Assembly (NCBI GenBank): GCA_025403435.1
Contig: CM046344.1
Coordinates: 17,763,699-17,827,698 of the forward strand
Origin: Artocarpus heterophyllus
Taxonomy: Eukaryota > Streptophyta > Magnoliopsida > Rosales > Moraceae
DNA: 64,000 nucleotides
Direction: 5' to 3'
This document shows positions 9,455-20,491 of this stretch, in pieces. A model generated the notes under the pieces. That model did no database searches and had not been told where the DNA came from. It saw only the letters and a list, made by a program, of their open reading frames with translations. The first letter of the stretch is position 1; every line of letters starts with the position of its first letter. Made by a program: the position numbers and the translations under genes.

Positions 9455-12400
9455 ATGGATTTCAAAAATCATTCCACCGGTATTAAAGTTAATGATGAAG
9501 CCTTTTGCCTAGTGGACAGTGGAACAACACACACTATTCTCAAAGATAAAAAATATTTTTCCAATCTTATATCAGCTGAAGCTAATGTTAGTACAATATC
9601 TGGTGTTGCAAATCTCATTGAGGGCTTTGGTAGTGCCAATATATTATTACCTGGTGGCACAAAGTTTATGATTAACGACGCTATGTATTCTAGTAGATCA
9701 AAAAGAAATCTACTAAGTTTTAAAGATATACGTCGTAATGGTTATCATATTGAGACAACAAATGAAAGAGACGTTAAATATCTTTATATTACGTCTAATG
9801 TCTCAGGAAGGAAACAAATATTAGAGAAGCTACCAACATACTCCTCTGGATTGTATTATACATTTATAAATCCAATTGAATCCTATGTGGTGATGAACGA
9901 AGAATCCAAAGATTCAAGGAATTTTATTGTTTGGCACAACCGTTTAGGTCATCCAGGTTCAATAATGATGCGAAGGATTATAGAAAATTCAAATGGACAT
10001 CCTTTAAAGAACCAAAAGATTCTTTTGTCCAAAGATTTTTCATGTGCTGCTTGTTTTCAAGGAAAACTAATTATAAGGCCATCCCCAATGAAAGTTACAA
10101 TTGAATCTCCTACATTTTTAGAACGAATTCAAGGAGATATATGTGGACCTATTATTCCATCATGTGGACCATTTCAGTATTTTATGGTCTTAATAGATGC
10201 ATCAACACGTTGGTCACATGTTTGCTTATTATCTACTCGCAATGTTGCATTTGCGAGACTCCTTGCTCAAATAATCCGATTACGAGCACAATTTCCAGAT
10301 TATACAATCAAGAAAATTCGTTTGGATAATGCAGGAGAATTTACATCCCAAGCCTTTAATGATTACTGCATGTCAATTGGGATTACTGTTGAGCATCCTG
10401 TTGCTCATGTGCACACTCAAAATGGATTAGCAGAATCCTTTATTAAAAGGTTGAAATTAATTGCTAGGCCTTTACTTATGAGAACAAAATTGCCTAACTC
10501 TGCTTGGGGACATGCCATATTACATGCTGCGGCACTTATTCGCATAAGGCCTACTACATATCATAAATACTCCCCATTACAACTTGTTTATGGTGAAGAG
10601 CCAGATATTTCCCATCTGAGAATTTTTGGTTGTGCAGTATATGTTCCAATTGCTTCACCACAACGTACTAAGATGGGTCCTCAAAGAAGACTGGGAATTT
10701 ATGTTGGATTTGAATTCCCATCAATAATTAAATATCTCGAACCCTTGACAGGTGACCTCTTTACGGCACGGTTTGTCGATTGTCAATTTGATGAGACAGT
10801 TTTCCCAGCATTAGGGGGAGATAAACAACAGCTGAAAAAACAAGAAATTTCGTGGAATGCATTATCATTATCTCACTTTGATCCTCGTACAAATCAATGT
10901 GAATTAGAAGTTCAAAAGATTATCCATTTACAAAAGGTTGCAAATCAGTTACCAGATGCATTTACCGATGTCAAGAAGGTAACAAAATCACATATACCAG
11001 CTAAAAATGCTCCTATTCGAATTGATCTTCCTACCGGAAAAAATATTAATATGGTAGCAAATGAATCTAAGGCACGCCAGAAGCGTGGTAGACCCATCGG
11101 TTCTAAGGATAAAAATCCAAGGAAGAAAAAGGAGCTAAATAATAAGCAAGTTGGCATTTCCAATGCTATTAATGTTCTTGAAGAGCCTAGTATAAAAACA
11201 GTTGACATAGCTAAAGAAGTAATCCTAGAAGAGGTTCAAGTACCTAAAAATGATGTTAATGAAGAGATCTCAAGAAGCTATGTCACTTCAGGAAAGAGAT
11301 GGAACCGAAAGGAAATTGTTGTCGACAACATATTTGCATATGCAATAACTCTTGATATTACAGAAGAAAACGAGGATCTTGAACCAAAGTCTGTTGAAGA
11401 ATGTCAACGTAGAAATGATTGGCCAAAATGGAAAAACGCAATCTAGGTAGAATTAAGTTCACTTGAAAAACGTCAAGTTTTTGGGCCTGTTGTCCAAACA
11501 CCTGAAGGTGTAAAACCTGTAGGCTACAAGTGGGTATTTGTGCGAAAGCATAATGAAAAAAATAAAGTTGTCAGATATAAAGCACGACTTGTAGCACAAG
11601 GTTTTTCACAAAGACCTGGTATTGATTATGAGGAGACATATTCACCAGTGGTGGATGCAATTACATTTAGATTTTTGATTAGCCTGGCAGTTTCAGAAGG
11701 ACTTCACATGCGTCTAATGGATGTTGTAACGGCCTATCTGTATGGGTCACTTGATAGTGACATTTACATGAAAGTCCCTAAAGGCCTAAAAATACCTGAA
11801 ACATGCAATTCAAAACCCCGGGAAATGTATTCAATAAAGTTACAAAGATCTTTGTATGGATTAAAGCAATCTGGACGTATGTGGTATTATCGTCTCAGTG
11901 AATACCTTTTGAAAGAAGGATACATTAACAATCCAATTTGTCCATGTGTTTTTATTAAAAGGTATAAGTATGGATTTGCTATTGTTGCAGTTTATGTTGA
12001 CGATTTGAATATCATAGGGACTCATGAAGAGCTTACAGATACGATAACATATTTGAAAAATGAATTTGAAATGAAGGACTTAGGAAAAACAAAATTCTGT
12101 CTTGGCTTGCAGATCGAGCATTTATCAAAAGGGATTTTTGTTCATCAGTCAACATATATTGAAAAGGTATTAAAGCGTTTTAATATGGATAAATCCCATC
12201 CAATGAGTTCTCCCATGGTTGTACGATCCCTTGATGTGAAAAAGGATCCTTTTCGTCCTCGAGATGATGATGAAGAAATTCTAGGTCAAGAAGTACCATA
12301 TCTTAGTGTTATTGGTGCACTAATGTATCTTGCTAATTGCACAAGACCCGACATATCATTTTCTGTTAGCTTACTAGCGAGATATAGTTCTTCACCAACT

Positions 12401-12991
12401 CGAAGACATTGGAATGGTGTCAAACAAATACTTCGTTATCTTCGTGGTACAACAGATATGGGTCTGTATTATGCACAGGATTCCAAGTCGGAATTGATTG
12501 GATATGCGGATGCAGGATATTTGTCTGATCCACATAAAGCACGATCACAAACAGGTTATTTGTTTACATATGGTGGTACAGCTATCTCGTGGCGTTCAAC
12601 AAAACAAACCCTGACTGCCACATTTTCGAACCATGCTGAGATATTGGCAATTCACGAGGCAAGTCGAGAATGTGTATGGTTAAGATCCCTGGTGCAACAT
12701 ATAAGAGAAACATGTAATCTTTCATTCAACAAAGAAAGTCCAACTGTGTTGTATGAAGATAATGCAGCCTGTATTGCTCAACTCAAAGGGGGTTACATAA
12801 AAGGAGATAGAACAAAGCACATTTCACCAAAATTCTTTTTCACGCACGAGCTTCAAAAGAAAGGAGAGATCGACGTACATCAAATTCGCTCCAGTGACAA
12901 CTTGGCAGATTTGTTTACAAAGGCACTTCCTACAACAACATTTGAGAAGTTGGTACACAAAATTGGTATGCGTCGACTTAGAGATCTTTGA
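9455..12991 (+). pseudogene. Copia element 1 Pol with one nonsense codon
   Basis: Order of domains: aspartic protease with LVDSGTTHT near residue 20; GAG-pre-integrase with HNRLGHPG near 157-164 and a CxxC; integrase core with GDICGP, LDNAGEF and the downstream ESF glutamate; RT with the LVAQGFSQRPGIDYEETYSPV block and VYVDDLNIIG; and RNase H with YEDNAACIAQ and a TKHI motif. The reading is open to a TAG at 11444-11446 and open again in the same frame to 12991. The TAG sits where AIQxEL is usual, so it reads as CAG to TAG. Apart from this stop the polyprotein looks intact, so decay is slight. The RNase H near TKHI reads SPKFFF rather than the usual DVRYHF-like run. Confidence 0.88.
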
Positions 12992-13029
12992 AAAAGAAAT
13001 GTTGACATGAGGGGGAGACACTGCATATT

Positions 13030-13196
13030 GTACTCTTTTTCCCTTAGCCTAGGTTTTTGTCCCATTGGGTTTTCCTGGCAAGGTTTTTAATGAGGCAATC
13101 CTAAATGCAGAACATACAATAATTATGTACTCTTTTTTCCTTCACTAAGATTTTTTCCCATTGGGTTTTTTCTTGGTAAGGTTTTTAATGAGGCAT
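13030..13196 (+). repeat. Imperfect 68-bp direct repeat before the copia 1 polypurine tract
   Basis: GTACTCTTTTT...CCCATTGGGTTTT...AAGGTTTTTAATGAGGCA occurs at 13030-13097 and again at 13128-13196 with small changes. Such CATTGGG/AAGGTTTTTAA motifs are common in the 3' untranslated part of plant copia elements. Confidence 0.6.
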
Positions 13197-13216
13197 ATTA
13201 TCTGTATGGTGGACAT

Positions 13217-13227
13217 CCAAGGGGGAG
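13217..13227 (+). promoter_or_regulatory. Polypurine tract of copia 1
   Basis: CCAAGGGGGAG lies directly before the TGTTGTG start of the 3' LTR. A second purine run (GAGGGGGAGA, about 13008-13017) follows the pol stop. Confidence 0.7.
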
Positions 13228-13604
13228 TGTTGTGAATCAAGTATGTGTGGATGCCACCTCTTGGTATTCCATGAGTTACATGCAAACAAGATGCCACCTC
13301 TTGGTATTCCATGAGTTACATGCAAACAATTTTATTACCATTTAGACCACATTATCACCCCATTAAATCCCTCTTAATATTGTGCATTATGTCTCCTTTA
13401 ATTGTATATGAAACCTATGTAAGTTATGTCTATTACCATTACCTCTAGTATGATGAATTGGCCTATAAATAGTAGTTGTACTAAGCTTGTAAGTTCAATC
13501 CCTCACAAGAAAAAGTATAGAAAGTTGTTTTGTCTCTAATTTTCTCTTGTCTTTCTCTATTGTTCTTTTTAGTCTTATGTTATACTTTGCTTTGTTTTAT
13601 AACA
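13228..13604 (+). repeat. 3' LTR of copia 1 (377 bp)
   Basis: It starts TGTTGTGAATC and ends TTTATAACA. It has a TATA box (CCTATAAATAG at 13462) and a CTTGTAAGTTCAATCCCTCAC start-site region. A 40-bp unit (GATGCCACCTC...GCAAACAA) is duplicated head to tail at 13250-13289 and 13290-13329. The end point is inferred from the CA terminus because the other LTR is not in the window. Confidence 0.7.
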
Positions 13605-13934
13605 TCTTTAAAATTTTTGCCCCAAACCCACCCCAGGTCAATTAGAGCCGGCCTTGCCTCATGTAAACAAGTTAAAAAGCAAATAATTGTCGTAACATAT
13701 ATAAATTCAATAACAAGACTAACATTTTCTGTCTTTTTGAACAGAGATACAAATTGAAATACAACATTATTGACCTCCCACCACAAAAAGAATAATTAAT
13801 ACTTGCTTTAAGCTCACATGAAATCGCTATATATACACATAGTACCAAACAAATAAGAATCAAAGAATTTTAAGACAACCACAAATAAACAATACAATTT
13901 CTTTTTCTTCATCATATAATTTACCCAAAATGTT
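13605..13934. other. 3' flank of the IMK2-type gene
   Basis: AT-rich sequence between the copia LTR and the receptor-kinase stop codon. It is probably 3' UTR and terminator DNA of the minus-strand gene. The short frames here carry no family features. Confidence 0.4.
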
Positions 13935-16756
13935 CTATTCATTTGGTGGTGGTGTTGGCTCTTTGGTTGCTTCCTCAGCAGAACTAGCAGCAGAAGCAGC
14001 AACCTCTGGCTTAATCTCCTCTAGCTGATTCAGAACTTGCTGAACTTCTGGTCTTGCTTCTGGTGAGGGATCAACACAATGCAAAGCCAACTTCAATGTG
14101 TTGAGCAACTCATCACCAATGCTCGGCGCATCCCTCATTAATTCCAAATCGAAGACTTCATTTGTCCACTCTTCTTTCACAATGGAAGCCACCCACTGAG
14201 GCAAGTCCATGCCATTCATAGGCTCCCCCGGGGATTTCCCCGTTAGGAGCTCCAATATGATGACTCCGAGGCTGTAGACGTCAGTTTTGTTGTTGGCCTT
14301 CTTGGTCTTGGTGAGCTCAGGTGCGTTGTAGCCGAGGGACCCTGCGGTGGCAATGACATTGGTGTTGGCTGCGCTGGTCATGAGCCTGGAAAGGCCCGTG
14401 TCTGCAATGTGGGCATTGTTCTGCTCATCTAGTAGTATGTTGCTTGATGTTAGATTTCCGTGGACCGTGTTCTCTTGGGTGTGGAGGTAGAGGAGTCCAC
14501 GTGTTACGCCCATGGCTATGTTCATCCTTGTTGGCCAATCAATTAAGGTCTCCGGCCCCCGAGCTGCGTGGTAATAATCAGAATTCACATGAGGGTTAGC
14601 ATCGACGCAAACTAAAAACTGCAAAGTAGGTAGATTAACTACAGTCAAAACCTAGAACCGTTGCTGTACTGTGAAATTTTCAACAGAATTTAGGTGTAGA
14701 AAATTAATGAACCGATTGAATTTCCAAATCCCAGAACTTGTTTTGTTGCTTAATATATGGTATAGGCAACTAAAAAATATTTGAATGTCCAAATCAAAGC
14801 TATGCCTTCTTTTTAAACGGGATTCAGTGTATAAAAAGTATGCTGAAATGGTTGAATTTACATACCATGAAGAAAGGAAGCAAGACTTCCCGTAGGCATG
14901 TAGTCGAAAACTAGAAGCTTCTCTCCCTTGGGTCCCAAGTAATAGGCTCTAAGGGCAAGGAGATTCGGATGTCGGATTTTTCCAAGCGCAGCAACCTCAG
15001 ATTCAAACTCTTTCTGCCCCTTGGTAGTCTTTTCTCTCAGCCTCTTCACCGCAACTTGGTTTCCGTCCTCCAATGTCGCCTTGTATGATGTCCCGTAGGT
15101 ACTCTTCCCCATAATCTCTGCCGTTGCACACAACAGATCATCAGCGGTGAACACAAATGGCCCATCAAAGTGGACAAGCTTTCCTCCGGCTTCACCGCCC
15201 GATTGGACTTCTGTGCCTGCAGAAATTGCCTTCTCGGTGCTGCCGCCAGTGGAAGCCGGCTTGGAAGTTTTACTGCTTTTTCTAGAAGCAGCCTTTTTTC
15301 TTAGGAAGCAACAAAGCAAAAAGCAGCAAAGTAGTAGAAGAACCACCAAGAGTGCTCCGGCTGCTATTAGAAGAATGTCTTTAGTACTTAGCTTGTGGTG
15401 ATGCTTCTTCTTCGGAGATTCTGGTGGTTCAGGTGGAAGGATCTGAGGTGGGGGAGAAGGAGAAGGACAACGGGCTGAGCTACTATAACCACATAGCTGA
15501 AGATTTCCCGCAAAAGAGCTCGAATTGAACTTTTTTGAGAGGAGAGATGGGACAGCCCCTGAAAGGTTGTTGTATGAGACATTTAAAGAAGTGAGACTGG
15601 TCAAACTGGCAAGTGAAGCTGGGATTTCTCCACTAAAATTGTTTCCAGATAGATCAAGTTGGTTGATTCCAGAGATGTTGCCAACGGTTTCTGGAATTGG
15701 ACCAGTGAATTGATTATCCTTTAGAATCAGTACTGAAAGGTTCTGCAATCTGTTTAAGGATTGAGGAATATGGTTATTGAGGTGGTTTCCGCCAAGATTC
15801 AACAAAACTAAGGAGGAGAGGTTTGAGAAACTTTTTGGAAAACTTCCGTTCACACCATTGTTTGATAGGTCTACTATTTGGAGCCTTGACATTGTCCCTA
15901 ACTCGTTTGGTATGGTTCCAGAAATCTGGTTATTGCTAAGAGAAATCTGTTCAAGCAGGCCCAATTTGCTCAACGAAATCGGGATAGTTCCCGAGATGTT
16001 ATTGTGATCTAGGGTCCAAATTTTAAGTTGGTAACTTTGGTTTCCTGTACCACTAGCCCAAGTACTAGGAAGAGGACCAGAGAGCTTGTTGTGTTGTAAA
16101 GCAAGGATAGTAAGAGAATGGCGGTTTGTGAGACCACTTGGGATAGAGCCAGAGATGGAATTGTAACTCAAATTGACTCTAAACAACTTGGTGGAGTTTG
16201 CAAGACTGGGAGGAATAGCACCACTAAGTGAGTTATTGCTTAAATCAAGAGTTTGAAGCAAAGGGCAGTTACCAATTGAAGGAGGGATAGAGCCCGAAAG
16301 CCGGTTGTTGAAGAGGTAAACTCCTCTTAGATTGGGAAGGAACCCAAGAGACCAAGGTACATTGCCTGCAAGAAAATTGTCATGAAGACTAATTTTCCGA
16401 AGAGCTTGGAGCTGCCCGATCTTCTCCGAGATTCGGCCTCCCAGTCCCCTCCACGGGAGCTGAATAGCAATAACTTGTCCCTTCACACATTTTATCCCTG
16501 CCCATCCGCCTGAACAAGCCCCATATCCGCTGTCGTTCCAGCTGCGAAGAACTCCTTTTGGATCGATGAGGTCGTGTTTCACAGCTTGTAGCGCTTGGTA
16601 ATCGGCTTGTGTGACAATTATCCCGTCCCATGACTCGCCTGAGACAACAACCACAAGCTGAACAAACAATAAGGCATGTGTGAACAAATTACTAAACAAT
16701 CTGAGAAACTTATAGCACTTATTTCCCATGAACATTAAAGGGGTTGTTTTCTTCAC
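13935..16756 (-). CDS. IMK2: IMK2-type LRR receptor-like kinase (two exons)
   Basis: Exon 1 is 16756-14866 and exon 2 is 14563-13935, joined across a 302-base GT-AG intron (14564-14865) between FLH and ARGPETL; the joined frame gives 839 residues. It is a plasma-membrane receptor: an N-terminal hydrophobic signal near 18-40, an LRR N-cap (SWNDSG...[10 protein letters not shown]), about ten plant LRRs with LxLxxNxLSGxIP spacing to about residue 415, a proline- and histidine-rich juxtamembrane segment, a transmembrane helix near 462-487, and a kinase domain from about 535. Length and sequence throughout fit Arabidopsis IMK2 (inflorescence meristem receptor-like kinase). VAVKRL gives the ATP lysine, but the catalytic loop reads HGNLTSSN instead of HRD and the metal motif reads DTG instead of DFG, so it is probably a weak or dead kinase acting as a scaffold or co-receptor. 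The ligand is unknown. Confidence 0.95.
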
Positions 16757-17158
16757 AACAAAATGAAAGAGGAAAAAAAAAAAGCAAAAGAAAGGGGGAG
16801 AAAAGAAGAAGAGAGTTAGTTTGGTTTAATCTCTCCTTTTTTCTCCTTTGTTTCTTTTTTGTGTACTACTTCAAAGTATCTAATTTTTAAGAGAAAGTAT
16901 GGATGCGAACTATGAAAGGAAAGCTAAATATGAAAAAGTAGAAGAAGGAAGAAATGGAATATGGAAAAGTGAGAGAGATAGAGGCGGGTGTGAGCTGATA
17001 AAGAGAGAAAATCATGTGAAGATATTCATTTTCATGGTAAGAAATTACAAAGAAAAGGAATTGTTTTCTTTATTTATTGTTATTTTTTTTGGGGAGAGAT
17101 GCAGGTTCGGACACAAAGTCAGGAGGCATATGGGGTCAGAGTCTTCATCTTCGTTTAT
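16757..17158 (-). promoter_or_regulatory. 5' leader and proximal promoter of the IMK2-type gene
   Basis: Directly upstream of the start codon (higher coordinates) the minus strand is a long pyrimidine tract (16770-16860), typical of plant 5' leaders. No clear TATA box is assigned. The plus frame at 16899-17225 shows no family and is left out. Confidence 0.45.
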
Positions 17159-17169
17159 TCCAACGGCTA
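17159..17169 (+). promoter_or_regulatory. MSA-type element 1 upstream of the IMK2-type gene
   Basis: TCCAACGGCTA matches the mitosis-specific activator consensus YCYAACGGYYA, bound by three-repeat MYB factors, about 400 bases upstream of the start codon. A weaker AACGG core (CGCAACGGTATA) lies at 17211-17215. Confidence 0.5.
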
Positions 17170-17262
17170 GTTTTTTCTCCTTTTTCTTTTCTTTTTTTTC
17201 TTACTTTCGCAACGGTATAGGTTGAATACTCTCGGTCTTCATTTTGCGGTCGTTTTTTTTGT

Positions 17263-17273
17263 TCCAACGGCTA
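17263..17273 (+). promoter_or_regulatory. MSA-type element 2 upstream of the IMK2-type gene
   Basis: This is a second exact TCCAACGGCTA in the same orientation, 104 bases beyond the first. Two identical copies plus a third core in 115 bases make chance less likely. Confidence 0.5.
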
Positions 17274-20243
17274 TATTTCATGGGCCACATAGGCAGATTA
17301 ATACGACAAGTTGATTTACAAACTTGCCACTAGGGCATTTCCGTTTGACCATTATGATTATGAATGACCGTCGTTAGACCAGGAAACTTTATGTACGGTC
17401 CCTTCTTCTGGGCTCTGGGCCCTTTTTTTGGGGTTCCACTGAAGTTCATAAAAGTGCCTTTTCTTGTCAAAGATAAAATCTCTTTATCTTTTTGCTCTTT
17501 TTGGTTTCGAATATCTATTACTCATCCTCTGGTCCTCGGAAAAGCTCCCTTGCAATCAGCTGTACTAAAATTTAACAGGCTTGCAGGATATACATATATT
17601 TTTTTCCTTCAGAACCTGTACGAGACCATGAGGGAATATCCTCGTCGTAGTATGAGTTCATGGGATTTTTTTGCAACTTCAGCCAGTGGATTTTAGAAAT
17701 TCATCTTGTTTTGTTCCGGAAGGACCAACAGGTGGCAAAATTATCTGACGTCCTATCCATTCCATTTCAAATTGAACGGAAAATAAACTTTTTACTTTGT
17801 TTATTGCTGTAAAGAATACTCAAGCGTCAATCGCTATAGTGTAGTGCAGTTATTGTTATTATTATTTGCTGATCCTTATCCTGCAACAGATTAAGATTTT
17901 TCTTCTTTTTTTTTTTAACTAATGAATAGTTAAAGCTAGTACATGACGGCCAAATGTTCTTAAAAAACCAACTAATTATTTAGCAGTGTTTTTAAAATAA
18001 ATAAAAATAATTTTTAAAAAAAAATAAAAAAAAATTAAAATTATACTAAAAATGTTTTTAAAATTTTTACTTCAAAGAGCGTGTAAAAATATTTTTTAAA
18101 ATTCTCAAAATACCAAATATGGCCATGTTTCTTTCTCCTGAGACAAGTAACGCATGAGGAAAAAAGGTTACATTTAAAACAATATTATGAATTCACCGTA
18201 TTCCCGATTCGGTGATTTGTGCGGATGGACTTACACCGGTGAGCATATATAATTCCCCCCCGAGAACGCAGGACAAGCAAATTTTGGAAAAAATATGGAG
18301 CAGCATAATAAATTGTTCCAAAGAGGCGAGAATAAAATGAATAAGTCGAATCCGTTGGCCTTACTCCCATTTTTTTTCCCCCTTAATTAGCCACGTTGAT
18401 GGTACTTACAGGGAAAAAAAAAGGGAAGAAAATATTCACTCGAGATTGTTCCTATCGGAAGGACTATGCTATGCGAGATTGTGCGGTTGACGAATTGAGA
18501 ATACCTGAAAGGGGGGGCTCCTAAGCGATCATAAGCAAAGTAAGTGAAACACAACACTTTCTGAATACTATGCCCCGAGACTGTTGAACATGAATCCGTG
18601 CACGACGCTATGCAGACAGGGTTATAAAAGGAAGATAGCCTGGCCTAAACGCTAACTAGTGAACCACTATAGCCACCAAAATGACAATAGGAGCCCCCAA
18701 ACCAAACAATTTTTCTGAAGTTTGCAAATTCTAAAAGTACATTAAGAAATCCGGTCGACATGTCTAGAACTTTCTCAATCTTATTAGACGCTTTCATGTT
18801 TGGTAAACAGTTCTTATAAAAAGTCTAGAAAGTAGAAAGTGTGGTTAGAACTATTGTAGTAGTTCAAAATACTATAGCATAGAAAGCTTTACAATGTAAC
18901 AGCTTTTTTCCTTTTATTGTAACACATAAAAGCTTTACACTATTTGATAACCACAACCATAGTTCTAACTGAAATTGCCAAATACCCTAGCGTTTTCATC
19001 ATTTCAAGAATGCTTACTATAACAAGAACATCAATGGCTAAATATATATATATATATATATGTATGCATGTATCTAACGATCCTGTTTGACGAGAATGGT
19101 TGACTCAGGGAAAGCGTCGAAAGGCCGATTGCTGAAAATGGGTCCGCGCAAACACTAGATAGCAATTTAAATCATCCCACTAAAGATCAAATGCAAGCAA
19201 CCTCGACTATGGCAAGCATGCATCAAAGAACTTTAGAACCGACGCGTCCAAAAAAAAAAAAGGTAACAAGAGTACTGTTTTTGATAAAATTATGTTGTGA
19301 AGTTTATAATGTAAGCCTAACATGGTTGTGCAGCGTACATATAACAAAAGTACAAGACTGAAATGGAAACTAACGCTAATCGATTCTCTAAACACACAAA
19401 TAAGTTGTCTACTTCATCGACTGGTTCTTGTTCAAGTCCCAGCAAACCATTAACTCTTATCGTTTATTCACGAATTGCCACCCCTTCAAGTGATTGGCTT
19501 GGTGTCAGAAGAATTTAGTGTCAAAACCTAATAGAAGTCTAAAAGCAGAAACAGCTCTCACATTGAACTCGACTGTAATCATAGTAATCCTATCACATGC
19601 TTAGTCAATTATAATTATACGTCCAGACATACTCGGTAATAATCATATTACATGCTCTGAGTGAAATTTTATACTTGTTAAGCAGATTCCTTAACCTTTA
19701 GAATTATAATACCATCACCATATTCAGCATTGCATATTAGCGCATGATACGGAGTTCATGTAACGAGGGAGAGAGAGAAGAAGAAGAGAGCCACAAGGAC
19801 CATCAGGCAACCATGTGAAACAGCTAGTAGCAACAACATGAGAGAGTCGTAGAGATGATCCAAGCTTTCCAAACTAGAAATCCAGTTTAACCACAACTTA
19901 AACGACACATTATTATACAATTCATATGCAATCTTCGGACCATGTGGGCAAAATTTAATGAAATCAAATTGCAGATAAAGTAAGAATTTACGTAAAAGAT
20001 CCAAGAAACAATTAAGCTTTATGCAGATCTGTGGGTTCGATCCTCGTATATCAAATCTAATGCACAGATCTAGGAACAAAATCGGATTCTTGGATGAAGA
20101 TCTAATCAAGCAGATTTCAAATACAAAGAAATATGCGGAATCCATCAGCATACATTTGCACAGAAGAGAACAAAGAATACTACTAAATATGTATCAAGAT
20201 GTAAGTTACAAATTGTATCATAGATCCATCGACAAAAAGTACC
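17274..20243. other. Intergenic DNA between the IMK2-type and PRA1 genes
   Basis: There is no supported gene. It contains AT-rich low-complexity DNA (17990-18110), a patch of higher GC at 18180-18720 of unknown origin, a decayed MITE-like stretch (18797-18987), a (TA)n run near 19041-19061, and the probable 3' region of PRA1 (about 19750-20490). The frame on the minus strand at 19756-20151 has no recognisable domain. Confidence 0.5.
18797..18987. repeat. Decayed MITE-like sequence, GTAGCAT/AGCTTTACACT family
   Basis: TGTTTGGTAAACAG...GTTAGAAC at the left and GTTCTAAC...GCCAAATACCC at the right are roughly inverted. Inside lie ATAGCAT, AAAGCTTTACA and TTTACACTATTTGATAACC, shared with the better copies at 21808, 36996 and 48817. 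The target duplication is not clear. Confidence 0.45.
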
Positions 20244-20337
20244 GATTTTTGTATAACACAGATCCACATAAATTGCATCCCTATATCAAAGATTTTTGTA
20301 TAACACAGATCCCCATAAATTGCATCCCTATATCAAA
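20244..20337. repeat. 47-bp tandem duplication downstream of PRA1
   Basis: Units 20244-20290 and 20291-20337 (GATTTTTGTATAACACAGAT...CTATATCAAA) differ at one base (CCACAT versus CCCCAT). The duplication looks recent and probably lies in the PRA1 3' flank. Confidence 0.8.
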
Positions 20338-20491
20338 CTAAAATTCATACCACAAAACCGTCAACTTTATTGTCTCTACCGAAAGCTAAGAATTCCAATT
20401 GAACAAAAAGAGCGAAGAAGTGTGTTTATATACGTATTACCCAAACGCGTTATTCTCTTCCATTAGCGATAATTAGATAGGAGCTTCATCA

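Larger units (their letters stand above)
8115..13604 (+). mobile_element. Ty1/copia element 1, 5' end separated by the LARD insertion
   Basis: Gag (8156-9253), protease-integrase-RT-RNase H (9455-12991), a polypurine tract and a 3' LTR (13228-13604) lie in plus order. No LTR or primer site precedes gag: the LARD LTR abuts a 41-base leader at 8115. The simplest reading is that the LARD inserted in this copia's leader and the copia 5' LTR lies upstream of the window. Lesions are few: gag and pol are split by a stop and a 200-base AT-rich gap in the same frame, and there is one TAG inside pol. Confidence 0.85.

Noticed and set aside
13250..13329. CRISPR-like direct repeats
   Set aside because: Two adjacent copies with no spacer, in a plant LTR; no CRISPR array exists in the window.
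19426..19446. tRNA-like TTGTTCAAGTCCCAGC
   Set aside because: No matching acceptor stem or A-box upstream.
20028..20045. tRNA B-box-like GGTTCGATCC
   Set aside because: No A-box, acceptor stem or anticodon arm at the right distance.
19756..20151. 131-residue minus-strand frame
   Set aside because: Hydrophobic but without family features; lies in the probable PRA1 3' flank.
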